DNA of 64,000 nucleotides from Leptolinea sp964420995 (GCA_964420995.1 CAYQUX010000012.1:1-64000); one strand, 5' to 3'; numbered from the stretch's first letter, positions 15,933 through 25,773 are shown. Numbers and translations: made by a program. Notes: generated by a model not told the origin, from the letters alone.

Positions 15933-16859
15933 TTATATAAGTGCGGCCTTTAGATACGCACTCATTCGAGCGGCGAGATTCTCTCCAGCCTCGAACCAGG
16001 TAATGCGGGGATCATCATTTTTAAACCAGTTTGCCTGCCGGCGAATATATTGCCGGGTATTACGTTTGATTAAAGTGATCGCCTCTTCCAGGGAATGCTT
16101 TCCCATCAGATAGTCGGTGAGTTCTCTATACCCGATGGCGGATAATGCGGACGATTGCGGATCTATACCGGAATTCAAAAGGTGGCGTACTTCCTCTAAA
16201 AAACCGATATTCATCATGATTTCAATACGTTTATCCACACGTTGATACAGTGACAGCCTGTCCCACTGAATACCAAGCATAATAAAACGCAGGCCATCGG
16301 GTGGTTGCTTTAATCGTTGTTCAGAAAAACGACGGCCGCTGCTGAAAATCACTTCCAGTGCTCTGATATTGCGGCGGACATTTTCCATCTGGATGAAAGC
16401 GGCTGCCGCAGGGTCCAATCGTTGTAACATGGAATGGATCCGCTCCGCGCCCAGTTCCCTGCCCCATCCTTCAAGACATTCCCGTAACTGCCGATCCACC
16501 GGCTCTGATGGAACAGTCCAGCCTTCCACCAGACCCCAGATATACTGGCCAGTGCCGCCTACGACAAACGGCAATTTGTTCTTATTCTGGATTTCTTCTA
16601 TGCATTCCAGCGCAGCTTCTTTAAATCGCGCCAGTGACCAGATATCTTCTGGCCGGGCGACATTGATCAGGTGATGAGGCACACGGGACATATCCGCATT
16701 GGTTGGTTTGGCGGTTCCGATATCCATGCTTTCATAGAATTGCCGTGAATCCGCTGAAATGATTTCGCCGTTGAACTGCCCGGCCAGTTCAATGGACACG
16801 TCTGTTTTACCGCTGGCAGTCGGACCGACAATAACAATTACAGGTTTTTGTTTTCTCAT
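15933..16859 (-). CDS. miaA: tRNA dimethylallyltransferase
   Basis: A 308-aa enzyme that adds the dimethylallyl group to A37 of tRNAs reading UNN codons. The P-loop GPTASGKT is near residues 12-19, then ISADSRQFYESMDIGTAKP (substrate and catalytic Asp region), VGGTGQYI and QYIRRQANWF at the end. Length is normal. The start overlaps the stop of the upstream yraN by 4 nt (ATGA), so the two are translationally coupled. Confidence 0.95.
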   Translation of the reverse strand: MRKQKPVIVIVGPTASGKTDVSIELAGQFNGEIISADSRQFYESMDIGTAKPTNADMSRVPHHLINVARPEDIWSLARFKEAALECIEEIQNKNKLPFVVGGTGQYIWGLVEGWTVPSEPVDRQLRECLEGWGRELGAERIHSMLQRLDPAAAAFIQMENVRRNIRALEVIFSSGRRFSEQRLKQPPDGLRFIMLGIQWDRLSLYQRVDKRIEIMMNIGFLEEVRHLLNSGIDPQSSALSAIGYRELTDYLMGKHSLEEAITLIKRNTRQYIRRQANWFKNDDPRITWFEAGENLAARMSAYLKAALI

Positions 16860-17233
16860 TCTCCAGTCACCGCATTTTCATACTGTTTCAAATGGAAATT
16901 GTTCCAGTTTTTTGGGTCTACCAATATGGCAATCACATCAATCTGCCACGGGGAATTGAGATAATGTGTATGCTCATCAAGAAACGCCATGGCAGAATTG
17001 ACCAAGTGTTCTTGTTTAAGTTTTGTGACTGCTTCTTCAGGCCATCCGAAATTTGTCGTGGATCTGGTTTTAACTTCAACAAAAACTAGCATGTCGTTTC
17101 TGAGGCAGATCAGGTCCAATTCTCCATGCGCTGATTTCCAATTCTTGAACAGAACGGAGTAACCATGGGTTTCTACATATTTCAGGGCTTGTTCCTCACC
17201 CCATTTTCCTATCAATTGATTATGTCCAGTCAT
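16856..17233 (-). CDS. yraN: UPF0102 (YraN) nuclease-like protein
   Basis: A 125-aa member of the YraN family, a restriction-endonuclease-like fold of unclear role. Conserved GKWGEEQAL at the N-terminus, then GELDLICLRNDMLVFVEVKTR, which carries the PD-(D/E)XK-type residues (E, D, EVK). It is upstream of and overlapping miaA. The ribosome-binding site is weak (GAGAAC). The physiological function is unknown across the family. Confidence 0.9.
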   Translation of the reverse strand: MTGHNQLIGKWGEEQALKYVETHGYSVLFKNWKSAHGELDLICLRNDMLVFVEVKTRSTTNFGWPEEAVTKLKQEHLVNSAMAFLDEHTHYLNSPWQIDVIAILVDPKNWNNFHLKQYENAVTGE

Positions 17234-17350
17234 AATTGTTCTCAGAGATGTAGTCTTTCAAAATGCAACGTAGAATAAAGGTCCATCGTGCGTTGAGATG
17301 CCAATTTCATAACAATCATAAAGGTTATACTTATGGGTCAGACCTGACTT

Positions 17351-17378
17351 TTGATTTTTATCAGTTTCGTGCTACACT
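17351..17378 (+). promoter_or_regulatory. Putative promoter of the cinA-glg unit
   Basis: TTGATT (17351-17356), 16-nt spacer, TGC-TACACT (extended -10; -10 at 17373-17378). It is divergent from yraN. Moderate match only. Confidence 0.4.
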
Positions 17379-17420
17379 AGCTTACAATTCTACCGTAAAG
17401 AACGAAGTCCTATTTAACAT

Positions 17421-18572
17421 ATGCCTATTGCAGAAACCATCGCTATTGGAACAGAACTGCTTCTCGGAGAAATTCAGGATACAAACACGCATTTTCTTGC
17501 CTGTCAGCTCAGAAAAGCAGGAATAGATTTTTATCGGGCCACAATTATTGGTGACAATCCAACGCGGATCGCGCAGGCTATCAAAGAAGCCACCTCCAGA
17601 GCGGATATTGTGATCACCTCCGGCGGACTGGGGCCGACTGTTGATGACCCCACTCGTGATGCGGTTGCCATGGCCGCCGGGGTTGAACCGGAATTCCATG
17701 AAGAACTCTGGGAACAGATACAGGAAAGATTTCGCCGGTACGGCCGGATCCCGACAGAAAACAACCGCCGGCAAGCGTTCATCCCGCACGGGGCTGTCGC
17801 CATAACCAACCCTGTCGGTACAGCTCCCGCTTTTTTTAAAGAGATCAACGGGTGCATCGTGATCTCATTGCCCGGTGTTCCACGTGAGTTGGAAACGCTG
17901 CTGAGTAACCATGTGTTGCCATTGTTACACCAGCGTTTTACTATGCAATCTGTTTTTAAATCCATTGTAGTTCACGCGGCGGGTACCGGAGAATCTCAGA
18001 TCGATGAATGGGTTTCAGACCTTGAATCTTGCGCCAATCCAACCGTAGGATTGCTGGCGCATCCGGGCACAACTGATATCCGAATAACAGCCCGTGCGAA
18101 TTCGGAAGAAGAAGCCGATCGCATGGTCAACCAGGTTCACGCCGATGTAATCCAGCGAATTGGTACTTCATACTTCGGCGACGATGAGGTTACACTCGAA
18201 CAGGCAGTAAACCGTCAATTGCAGGATAAGGATTGGCGGGCGTTCATCCTGCTCCACGGATTCACCCATGGTTTGGAGACAAGAACGGAGAATCTCAATC
18301 CCCGTCAAATCTATGTGTTCTCATCTTCGGAAGATGACCCGTCATCACCAGAATTGGAAATTGCCAGAACATCTGGATATGAAATCATAGTGCGGGCAGA
18401 CCTTTTCAGGGTCACAAACCAGACCAATCTGGCTTTGACAATGCAATCGCCCGATGGAGAAAAATCAGTAACCCGCTCACATGGAGGTCACCCCGACCTG
18501 GCAGAATTATGGGCTGAGAATATGTTACTGGATTTTATTCGACGATATCTATACAATAAAACCAACAAATAA
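17421..18572 (+). CDS. CinA-like protein with a degenerate C-terminal domain
   Basis: 383 aa. Residues 1-165 are a clear MoaB/MogA-like CinA N-domain (ETIAIGTELLLGEIQDTNT, TSGGLGPTVDDPTRDAVA, SLPGVPRE), which in other CinA proteins is an ADP-ribose pyrophosphatase. A middle region follows to about 255. The last ~130 residues occupy the position of the PncC-type nicotinamide-nucleotide amidase domain but lack its AESCTGG active-site motif; the equivalent place reads LLHGFTHGLETR. So the deamidase activity is probably lost. It starts with an ATG at 17421 without a clear Shine-Dalgarno. It is followed 17 nt later by the amidohydrolase-CYTH gene. N-domain call secure; full CinA function doubtful. 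Confidence 0.85.
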   Translation: MPIAETIAIGTELLLGEIQDTNTHFLACQLRKAGIDFYRATIIGDNPTRIAQAIKEATSRADIVITSGGLGPTVDDPTRDAVAMAAGVEPEFHEELWEQIQERFRRYGRIPTENNRRQAFIPHGAVAITNPVGTAPAFFKEINGCIVISLPGVPRELETLLSNHVLPLLHQRFTMQSVFKSIVVHAAGTGESQIDEWVSDLESCANPTVGLLAHPGTTDIRITARANSEEEADRMVNQVHADVIQRIGTSYFGDDEVTLEQAVNRQLQDKDWRAFILLHGFTHGLETRTENLNPRQIYVFSSSEDDPSSPELEIARTSGYEIIVRADLFRVTNQTNLALTMQSPDGEKSVTRSHGGHPDLAELWAENMLLDFIRRYLYNKTNK

Positions 18573-18589
18573 TGTAGAGAAAGGACAAA

Positions 18590-20569
18590 ATGAAAACTGT
18601 TGATCTGATCCTCACCAACGCGGTCGTAGTCACAATGGATGAAGAATTTCATAAATATGAACCCGGAGCTGTTGCAGTTTTGGGAAATTCGATCGCGGCT
18701 GTAGGGTTGGAAGCGGATGTTTTGAAGGAATACTCTTCCGCCAGGATTATTGACTGTCAGCTTAAAGTTCTCATGCCTGGCTTGATAAACGCTCACACAC
18801 ACGTACCCATGACCCTGCTTCGCGGTTTGGCAGACGATTTACGTCTGGATGTCTGGTTGATGGGATATATGATGCCGGTGGAACGCGAGTTTGTTTCACC
18901 GGATTTTGTTCAGTTGGGGACAAAGTTGGCCTGTGCTGAAATGATCCGATCGGGCACAACCAGCTTTGCCGATATGTATTACTTTGAAGATGATGTGGCC
19001 AAAGCCACCGAAGAAGCAGGTTTACGGGGTGTTTGTGGGCAATCTGTGATGAAGTTCCCCGCGCCGGATGCCAAATCGTTTGAAGAATCGCTGGCCATAG
19101 CCAGGGATTTCATCATCAAGTGGAAGGACAATGACCTGATTGTCCCCGCCGTTGCCCCTCACGCGCCTTATACATGCACGGCTGAGATCCTCAACGCGTC
19201 AGCCAGGCTGGCTGTTGAGTTTGATGTACCACTTCACACACACCTGGCAGAAACTGCCGGTGAAGTTGAAAACATGCGTAACGAACACGGAATGCCTGTT
19301 ATTCCGTACATGAAAAAACATAACCTGTTTGACGCCAAGGTTATTGCGGCACATTGTGTGCACATCGATGAAGGTGAAATTCGTACCCTTCAGCATTTGA
19401 ATGCCGGAATTGCTCACAACCCATCCTCCAATATGAAGCTCGCCTCGGGAATCGCCCCGGTGAAACGTATGCTCGAATTGGGAGCAAAGGTTGGTATTGG
19501 AACGGATGGGCCGGCTTCGAACAACGATCTGGATATGTTTGAGGAAATGCGTCTGGCTTCCTTCCTCGCGAAGGTCAGTTCCGGCGATCCCACAGCATTA
19601 CCCGCACGCACCACCCTGCTCATGGCCACCCGGTTGGGAGCTGAGGCCTTGCATATTGGCCATCTTACCGGCTCACTTGTTCCAGGAAAACGCGCCGATT
19701 TTATTCTGGTCGATCTCTCTCCCTTACACAATTCACCGCGTTTTGAACGCGATCCCCATAATGTCTACGCGCAGCTTATTTACGCCGCAAAAGCCAGTGA
19801 TGTGAGTGATGTAATGGTCAATGGCCGCTGGGTTATGCAGGATCGCATGTTACTTACACTGGACGAAACCGCACTGGTTAAAGAAGGTCATAAGTATGCC
19901 AGGCGCATTGATCGCTTCCTCATTGATCGTGAACAATCGGTGCTTTCGAAGTTAATCGCCATTGGCGGCGCCACAGAGGAAGAAAGTTTCGAAGTGCAGG
20001 CCAAGGTTTCGATTCCTTCCACCGAAAAAGTAATTGCCGCCATTTTGAACAACCCTGAAATTGTCGTCAAGCGCAGTCGCCATTACCGTCAGTTTGATAC
20101 CTACATGAAGTTCGATGATCCATCTCAGGGATACGTTCGCTATCGCGAAGATCATACTGTGGAAAAAACCGGAGAGGTTTCCGGTGTTCGCAACCGATTG
20201 ACTCTGGTCGGTCAGACTCGCGAACACCCCTTCCGTGAGGATGTTCTTCTCTCTCGAAGTCGGTTCCTGGCTCCGGCAACACAAAGTTTGCGATTCTACC
20301 GCGAGTACTTTAAACCCACTCGCACGATAGAAATTGAAAAGAATCGCATGCGTTACCTGGTTATCTATAAAGACACTGAGTTCTTTATCAATGTCGACAG
20401 TTTTGACCTACCCCGGCTTGGATCGTTCCTGGAAGTAAAGAGTCGCACATGGAGTCAACAGGATGCGGAAAAGAAAGCTCATCTGTCCGAAGACCTATTG
20501 AAAACTCTTGGTGCATCAATGAAGGATGTTATCTCGAAGGATTATATAGAAATGGTTGAATCAGCCTGA
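18590..20569 (+). CDS. Amidohydrolase (MTA/SAH deaminase-like) fused to a CYTH domain
   Basis: 659 aa. Residues 1-430 are an amidohydrolase of the MtaD/ATZ-TRZ branch. Metal ligands are visible in NAHTHVPMTL (HxH), the His of HTHLAET, the His of AAHCVH and the Asp of GTDGPASNND, so it is probably an active deaminase of adenosine-type substrates (for example S-adenosylhomocysteine or methylthioadenosine). Residues ~465-655 match a CYTH fold (class IV adenylate cyclase/triphosphate tunnel): FEVQAKVSIPS, a QFDTYMKF strand, FYREYFKPTRTIEIEKN and the closing KDYIEM. The CYTH half normally binds triphosphates. One uninterrupted frame joins the two. AGAAAGGA precedes the ATG, and glgA starts 18 nt after the stop. 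The combined function is unknown. Confidence 0.85.
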   Translation: MKTVDLILTNAVVVTMDEEFHKYEPGAVAVLGNSIAAVGLEADVLKEYSSARIIDCQLKVLMPGLINAHTHVPMTLLRGLADDLRLDVWLMGYMMPVEREFVSPDFVQLGTKLACAEMIRSGTTSFADMYYFEDDVAKATEEAGLRGVCGQSVMKFPAPDAKSFEESLAIARDFIIKWKDNDLIVPAVAPHAPYTCTAEILNASARLAVEFDVPLHTHLAETAGEVENMRNEHGMPVIPYMKKHNLFDAKVIAAHCVHIDEGEIRTLQHLNAGIAHNPSSNMKLASGIAPVKRMLELGAKVGIGTDGPASNNDLDMFEEMRLASFLAKVSSGDPTALPARTTLLMATRLGAEALHIGHLTGSLVPGKRADFILVDLSPLHNSPRFERDPHNVYAQLIYAAKASDVSDVMVNGRWVMQDRMLLTLDETALVKEGHKYARRIDRFLIDREQSVLSKLIAIGGATEEESFEVQAKVSIPSTEKVIAAILNNPEIVVKRSRHYRQFDTYMKFDDPSQGYVRYREDHTVEKTGEVSGVRNRLTLVGQTREHPFREDVLLSRSRFLAPATQSLRFYREYFKPTRTIEIEKNRMRYLVIYKDTEFFINVDSFDLPRLGSFLEVKSRTWSQQDAEKKAHLSEDLLKTLGASMKDVISKDYIEMVESA

Positions 20570-20587
20570 TAGACCAGGGAAAAACTT

Positions 20588-22063
20588 ATGCCTTCAAAAC
20601 CTTCGGAAACGATGAAAGTTTTGGTGACAGCTTCAGAAGCGGAACCTTTTATTAAAGTCGGTGGACTGGGAGATGTAGCCGGTTCCCTTCCACCGGCTTT
20701 AATTGATTATTTCAAAGCCACACCAGCCCTTCCGGAGTTGGATATTCGTTTGATCATCCCCTTCCACAGCCGGATACAATCTTCCAGGTTTCATTTGGAC
20801 AAAATTTGCACATTTCCCGTGTCAGCCGCCAAAGGCAGTATTCCGGCAGATGTGTATTTATGCAATGATCTCTCATTTACCGTTTACCTGGTATCGGGTG
20901 AACCGCTGCCAGCCAATGGTGCTGTCTATGACCCGAACGCGGTTGTCGATGGAAAGAAATTTGCCTACTTTTCCCTGGCTGTGCTTGAGTTTTGCCGATT
21001 GCAATCCTGGATTCCCGACATTTTGCATGCCAATGACTGGCATACGGCCCTGATCCCGTATCTGATCAGGGAGAATCCGGATTATGATGCTGATTTTTCG
21101 AAAACAAAAACCATCCTGGGCATTCATAATCTTCCGTTTATGGGCGGCGGTACTCAGGCTGCACTAAAGGAAATGGGGATTAAAGAAAGCAAAGATTTTC
21201 GCCTTCCCAAATGGGCCAGATCCATACCCCTGCCAATGGGAATGGCTGCGGCAGATCAGATCATTGCCGTTTCGCCGGGGTACGCCCGTGAAATTTTGAC
21301 CCCGGAGTTTGGCTGTGGTCTGGATGGATTTCTCTTTACCTGCAAGGAAAAAGTCAGCGGCATTCTAAATGGGCTTGACACAAAAGTTTGGAATCCGGCA
21401 AGGGATGGTTTTCTGGTTTCAACCTTCACAAAATTAAGTCTTTCTGCCAGAGGGAAAAATAAACAGGAAATATTGACCCGCCTGGGTTTGGAATACGATC
21501 CCCGCACGCCTTTGATCATCATGATTTCACGTATTGATCAACAAAAAGGCATCGATCTGGCATTAGAAGCGCTGCGCAACCTTACGGAAAGGAAATTTCA
21601 GGCAATCATCCTTGGAGTCGGGGATCCCCTTCTTGAGGACGAATGTAAATCTCTGGAGGAAGAATTCCCGGATAGGTTCCGTTTCCTCCAGCGCTTTGAT
21701 CAGACTCTTTCCCACCAGCTATACAGCGCCGGTGATATGATCCTCATCCCATCCCGCTACGAACCCTGCGGACTGACTCAAATGATTTCCATGCGGTACG
21801 GGTGCGTGCCTGTCGCCCGGAACACCGGTGGACTGGGCGATACCATACTTGACACTGATCCGGACGAAAACCAGACCGGGTTCCTTTTTACTGAAACATC
21901 AGCCGAATCCTGCTCGAAAGCAATCGAGCGGGCACTCAACCAATACATCAACAGTTCCGCATGGCAGAAGATACAAAAAAATGGAATGAAAACAGATTTT
22001 TCCTGGAAGAACTCCGCTGCCCGGTACGCAAATGCCTACATTGATCTCTGGAAAACTGAATGA
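20588..22063 (+). CDS. glgA: Glycogen synthase (ADP-glucose type, GT5)
   Basis: 491 aa. It elongates alpha-1,4-glucan from ADP-glucose. N-terminal KVGGLGDVAGSLP (the ADP-glucose-binding KxGGL motif), DWHTALIPYL, and the C-terminal GT-B motif IPSRYEPCGLTQMISMRYG with the conserved Glu and NTGGLGDTI. AGGGA lies upstream of the ATG at 20588. A second Met 8 codons in would match shorter homologues. The stop overlaps the start of glgC by 4 nt. Confidence 0.95.
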   Translation: MPSKPSETMKVLVTASEAEPFIKVGGLGDVAGSLPPALIDYFKATPALPELDIRLIIPFHSRIQSSRFHLDKICTFPVSAAKGSIPADVYLCNDLSFTVYLVSGEPLPANGAVYDPNAVVDGKKFAYFSLAVLEFCRLQSWIPDILHANDWHTALIPYLIRENPDYDADFSKTKTILGIHNLPFMGGGTQAALKEMGIKESKDFRLPKWARSIPLPMGMAAADQIIAVSPGYAREILTPEFGCGLDGFLFTCKEKVSGILNGLDTKVWNPARDGFLVSTFTKLSLSARGKNKQEILTRLGLEYDPRTPLIIMISRIDQQKGIDLALEALRNLTERKFQAIILGVGDPLLEDECKSLEEEFPDRFRFLQRFDQTLSHQLYSAGDMILIPSRYEPCGLTQMISMRYGCVPVARNTGGLGDTILDTDPDENQTGFLFTETSAESCSKAIERALNQYINSSAWQKIQKNGMKTDFSWKNSAARYANAYIDLWKTE

Positions 22064-23310
22064 AAATTCGCGCCATCATATTAGCCGGAGGTGAAGGCAC
22101 CCGTCTGGGTGTATTAACCTCCAAACGTACCAAACCTGCCGTTCCATATGCCGGAAAGTACAGGATCATCGATTTCCCATTGTCAAACTGTGTCAATTCA
22201 CGCATTTTTGATGTACTGATCATTGCCCAGTATCGTCCCCATTCATTAATCGAGCACATCGGTTCTGGCGGCCCATGGGATTTAAATCGTGATTTTACCG
22301 GTGGGGTACGTATATATACCCCGTATAAAGCCAAACAGACCAGTTGGTTCAATGGTACTGCCGATGCCGTGCAACAGAACTTCAGTTTTATCAAACGCGG
22401 CGACCCTGATCTTTTGCTGATCCTCTCCGGCGATCACGTTTATACGATGAATTATGAACCAATGATCGACTTTCATCTATCCCATGATGCTGATATGACC
22501 ATGGGGGTCATTCATGTCCCCATGGAGGAAGCATCCAGGTTTGGTATTGTCACAGTGGATGAAACCCAGCGCGTGACCGGATTCATAGAAAAACCCGCAA
22601 GACCTGAATCAAATCTGGTAAATATGGGGATTTATCTTTTTAAAACAGAATTCCTCGACGCGGCATTGTGGGCAGATCATCAAAACCAGAATTCATCGCA
22701 TGATTTTGGAAAAGACATCATTCCCCGTTTAATCGCAAGGGGTCGTAAAGTATATGCCTTCCCATACGATGGGTACTGGGTGGATGTCGGTACAGTTGAT
22801 TCGTACTGGCAGGCGCATATGGAGTTACTTAACGATCCTCCGTCAATGGATTTGAACAACCGAAATTGGGTCATTCACACCCGAACCGAAGAACAACCGC
22901 CCATGCGCATCTGTCAGAATGCCGTGGTGGAGGACAGCCTGGTTGCGGATGGTTGTGTGATCTCAAACAACGCGCGGGTTACACACAGCATCCTCTCGCC
23001 GGGTGTAAACGTGGGGAGTCACGCGGTGATTGAAAATTCGATCATTCTCACAGATTCGGTCATCGGGCAGGGCAGCTATTTATGCAATACCATTCTGGAT
23101 AAACGCGTTCAGATAGATGCCAACTGTACGATTGGTTCGCCGGATCATAATGATATCTGCATGGTTGGGAAGAACAGCGTGGTTCCGACCGGCATAACCA
23201 TCATGCCTGGCGGCATGGTGGGACCGGATGTTGTACCGGAAGATTATTCTGTCACTATAATTAAGTCAAATAAAATCTTACAGACTCGGAGACCATCTCA
23301 TGAGCTATGA
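22060..23310 (+). CDS. glgC: Glucose-1-phosphate adenylyltransferase
   Basis: 416 aa. It makes ADP-glucose for GlgA. The N-terminal nucleotidyltransferase domain has AIILAGGEGTRLGVLTSKRTKPAVPY, the SGDHVY catalytic Asp region and GFIEKPA. YWVDVGTVDSYWQAH is typical of the family. The C-terminal part is a left-handed beta-helix of hexapeptide repeats (about 300-385). Start overlaps glgA by 4 nt and the end overlaps malQ by 11 nt, so synthesis of the three is coupled. Confidence 0.95.
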   Translation: MKIRAIILAGGEGTRLGVLTSKRTKPAVPYAGKYRIIDFPLSNCVNSRIFDVLIIAQYRPHSLIEHIGSGGPWDLNRDFTGGVRIYTPYKAKQTSWFNGTADAVQQNFSFIKRGDPDLLLILSGDHVYTMNYEPMIDFHLSHDADMTMGVIHVPMEEASRFGIVTVDETQRVTGFIEKPARPESNLVNMGIYLFKTEFLDAALWADHQNQNSSHDFGKDIIPRLIARGRKVYAFPYDGYWVDVGTVDSYWQAHMELLNDPPSMDLNNRNWVIHTRTEEQPPMRICQNAVVEDSLVADGCVISNNARVTHSILSPGVNVGSHAVIENSIILTDSVIGQGSYLCNTILDKRVQIDANCTIGSPDHNDICMVGKNSVVPTGITIMPGGMVGPDVVPEDYSVTIIKSNKILQTRRPSHEL

Positions 23311-24820
23311 TCGTCAGGCTGGAATTTTGCTTCACCCTACCTGTCTTCCCGGACCTGATGGGATCGGCGACCTCGGGCCGGCAGCGTACCAGTGGGTTGA
23401 TTCGATAAAAAAGGCTGGCTTTACGCTCTGGCAGGTTTTGCCGCTTGGTCCCACCGGGTACGGTGATTCCCCATACCAGTGTTTCTCCGCTTTTGCCGGA
23501 AATCCCTATTTGGTCAGCCCATTTTTTCTTTTGGAAGATGGCCTCCTCCACCGCTCTGACCTGGCTGACCGCCCCACCTTCCCCATTGATCACATTGATT
23601 ACGGTTCCGCCATTCAATGGAAAAACCACCTTTTGCAACGCGCGTACGACCGCTTCTGTCAGGTTCACCCTCCTTTGATGACCGACGAGTTCAACGACTT
23701 TCAAGAGGAGCAGGCGAATTGGCTAAAAGATTACAGCACCTTCATGGCAATTAAAGAACATGTCGGAGGAAACGCCTGGAATGAATGGCCGCGAGACTTG
23801 CGTAAACGTGTTCCAGATTCCATAAAGGACTTTCAGAAGGAATACGCGCAAAAAATCGACTTTCAACAATTCCAGCAATTCCTGTTCGCGCGTCAATGGA
23901 AACAAATTCATAGTTATGTCAATGATTTGGGGATTAAGATTATTGGTGACATTCCCCTTTTCGTCGCCTACGATTCTGCTGATGTCTGGGCGAACCCTGA
24001 TCTGTTCTTCCTTGATCCGGAAGGGAACCCTCAATTTGTTGCCGGGGTTCCGCCAGATTATTTCTCCGCCACCGGCCAATTATGGGGAAATCCCCTGTAT
24101 AAATGGGATTACCACCGCGAGACAGATTACGCCTGGTGGATCGCGCGAATAAAGTCCACATTGTCATTGTTTGACTTCATCCGCCTGGATCATTTCCGGG
24201 GTTTCGCCGGGTACTGGGAAATTCCAGCCGGCCTGCCTACGGCTGAAAAAGGTCGCTGGGTCAAAGGGCCTGGAGCGCACTTCCTCAACCGAGTTTTGGA
24301 AGTATTGGGAAGCCTGCCCATCATAGCGGAAGATCTGGGGGAGATCACGCCAGACGTATTTGAATTGCGAGACAAATTCAATTTGCCCGGTATGAAGATC
24401 TTCCAATTTTCCTTTGCCAGCGATCCCACCGATCCATTCCTGCCGCATAATTACCCGGTGAATTGCGTGGCATATACTGGAACACATGATAATGATACGA
24501 CCATTGGCTGGTATCATTCGGCGCCCGAAGTGGAAAAGGATTTTTGCCGGCGCTATCTGGCCTGTGATTCAAACGGCATCCCCTGGGAAATGATTCGCGC
24601 TGTCTGGCAATCGGTCGCCCGCATAGCCGTCGCTCCCCTGCAAGATTTTCTCAGCCTTGATACTTCAGCTCGAATGAATTATCCCGGCCGGCTGGGCGGC
24701 AACTGGGTCTGGCGTATGCGGGAAAGCGGATTGTCGGATGAATTGATCAATCGCATTCATGAGATAAACTGGCTCTATAATCGCTTGCCCGAATTACAGG
24801 GCAAGAAAAAAAAGAAATGA
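23300..24820 (+). CDS. malQ: 4-alpha-glucanotransferase (amylomaltase, GH77)
   Basis: 506 aa. It transfers maltosyl chains between alpha-1,4-glucans and probably remodels or salvages glycogen-derived oligosaccharides here. Family features: RQAGILLHPTCLPGPDGIGDLG, LPLGPTGYGDSPYQ, nucleophile Asp in DFIRLDHFRGF, acid/base Glu in IIAEDLG and the THDNDT Asp. The GH77 length is normal, with a short Lys-rich tail. It overlaps glgC by 11 nt. The 3' end converges on the EamA gene with only 5 nt between stops. Confidence 0.95.
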   Translation: MSYDRQAGILLHPTCLPGPDGIGDLGPAAYQWVDSIKKAGFTLWQVLPLGPTGYGDSPYQCFSAFAGNPYLVSPFFLLEDGLLHRSDLADRPTFPIDHIDYGSAIQWKNHLLQRAYDRFCQVHPPLMTDEFNDFQEEQANWLKDYSTFMAIKEHVGGNAWNEWPRDLRKRVPDSIKDFQKEYAQKIDFQQFQQFLFARQWKQIHSYVNDLGIKIIGDIPLFVAYDSADVWANPDLFFLDPEGNPQFVAGVPPDYFSATGQLWGNPLYKWDYHRETDYAWWIARIKSTLSLFDFIRLDHFRGFAGYWEIPAGLPTAEKGRWVKGPGAHFLNRVLEVLGSLPIIAEDLGEITPDVFELRDKFNLPGMKIFQFSFASDPTDPFLPHNYPVNCVAYTGTHDNDTTIGWYHSAPEVEKDFCRRYLACDSNGIPWEMIRAVWQSVARIAVAPLQDFLSLDTSARMNYPGRLGGNWVWRMRESGLSDELINRIHEINWLYNRLPELQGKKKKK

Positions 24821-24825
24821 TCCTG

Positions 24826-25773
24826 TCACTTTCTCGACGCGAGAAAGATGCCTGAAAGAATGACCATCCCACCGATCAATTCAAAAGCGGTGGGAAATTC
24901 TTTTAGAAAAATAGCCGCAAGTATGGTTGATCCTATCGGTTCACCCAGCAAGACTATGGCCACCAACCCTACAGGGATATAAGCCAACGCCCAGTTCAGG
25001 CTGGTGTGACCGACAATTTGTGGAAAAACCGCCAGACACAGACAGAAGACATACGTCATGATGGAATAGGGAAAAAATGCATTTCCTGTAAATATGACGA
25101 ACAGGAAGAGAAAAACAGCCGCGCTTGCAAATATGCAATACACATACACCGACAGGTCAATGGATTTGCGTAAAATGCGTCCAATGATCAGATAAAAACC
25201 GGCACAAATAGCTCCCGTTAACGCCAGTACATTGCCAAGCAATGCTCCCGAAGAAAAGTCAATCTTTTCCTGAGAGCAGATCAATCCGCCTCCGGTAAAG
25301 CGGCATTCGCCGGCAAAACTGACAATCACCCCACCCGCAATTGCCACCACCAGACCGATAATCGTCATCCGGCTTGCTCTTTCTTTGAGTATCAGAGGGG
25401 AGAATAAAGCCACCCAGATGGGCGTGGTGGTCACCAGAACAACTGAGCTGGATACACTGGTGTATTCCAGTGATGTGATCCATGTCGCGAAATGGACAGC
25501 CAGCAAGAAACCCGCGCCAAGTATACGCAGCCAATCGATCGTTGAAATTTTCCGGATGTCTTCCGAGTGTCGCCTCAAGATCCATGGCGTCATCAGTAAT
25601 GACGCCAGTCCCAGCCGATAAGCGGCGATTACCAGTGAAGGCATTTCCTTCTGAGCATACCGGATGAATAACGAGGCGGATGAGACCGCCAGTATTCCGA
25701 TGGAAAGTATCAGTACCGGTGACCGGTACCACGTTATACGATTTGAGGTATTTTTTGTTACCTGACTTGACAA
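24826..25773 (-). CDS. EamA/DMT-family transporter
   Basis: A 315-aa protein with about ten hydrophobic helices arranged as two EamA halves (LFIRYAQKEMPSLVIAAYRLG in the first half; LNWALAYIPVGLVAIVLLGEP in the second, a typical EamA signature). It is a drug/metabolite-type transporter, and the substrate cannot be inferred. Its start lies within the -35 box of the divergent sod promoter (25767-25795), so the two may influence each other. Confidence 0.9.
   Translation of the reverse strand: MSSQVTKNTSNRITWYRSPVLILSIGILAVSSASLFIRYAQKEMPSLVIAAYRLGLASLLMTPWILRRHSEDIRKISTIDWLRILGAGFLLAVHFATWITSLEYTSVSSSVVLVTTTPIWVALFSPLILKERASRMTIIGLVVAIAGGVIVSFAGECRFTGGGLICSQEKIDFSSGALLGNVLALTGAICAGFYLIIGRILRKSIDLSVYVYCIFASAAVFLFLFVIFTGNAFFPYSIMTYVFCLCLAVFPQIVGHTSLNWALAYIPVGLVAIVLLGEPIGSTILAAIFLKEFPTAFELIGGMVILSGIFLASRK

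Noticed and set aside
25711..25730. Palindrome GTACCGG/CCGGTAC near the EamA start
   Set aside because: It lies in coding sequence with normal codon use, and no repeat of it was noticed elsewhere in the window.
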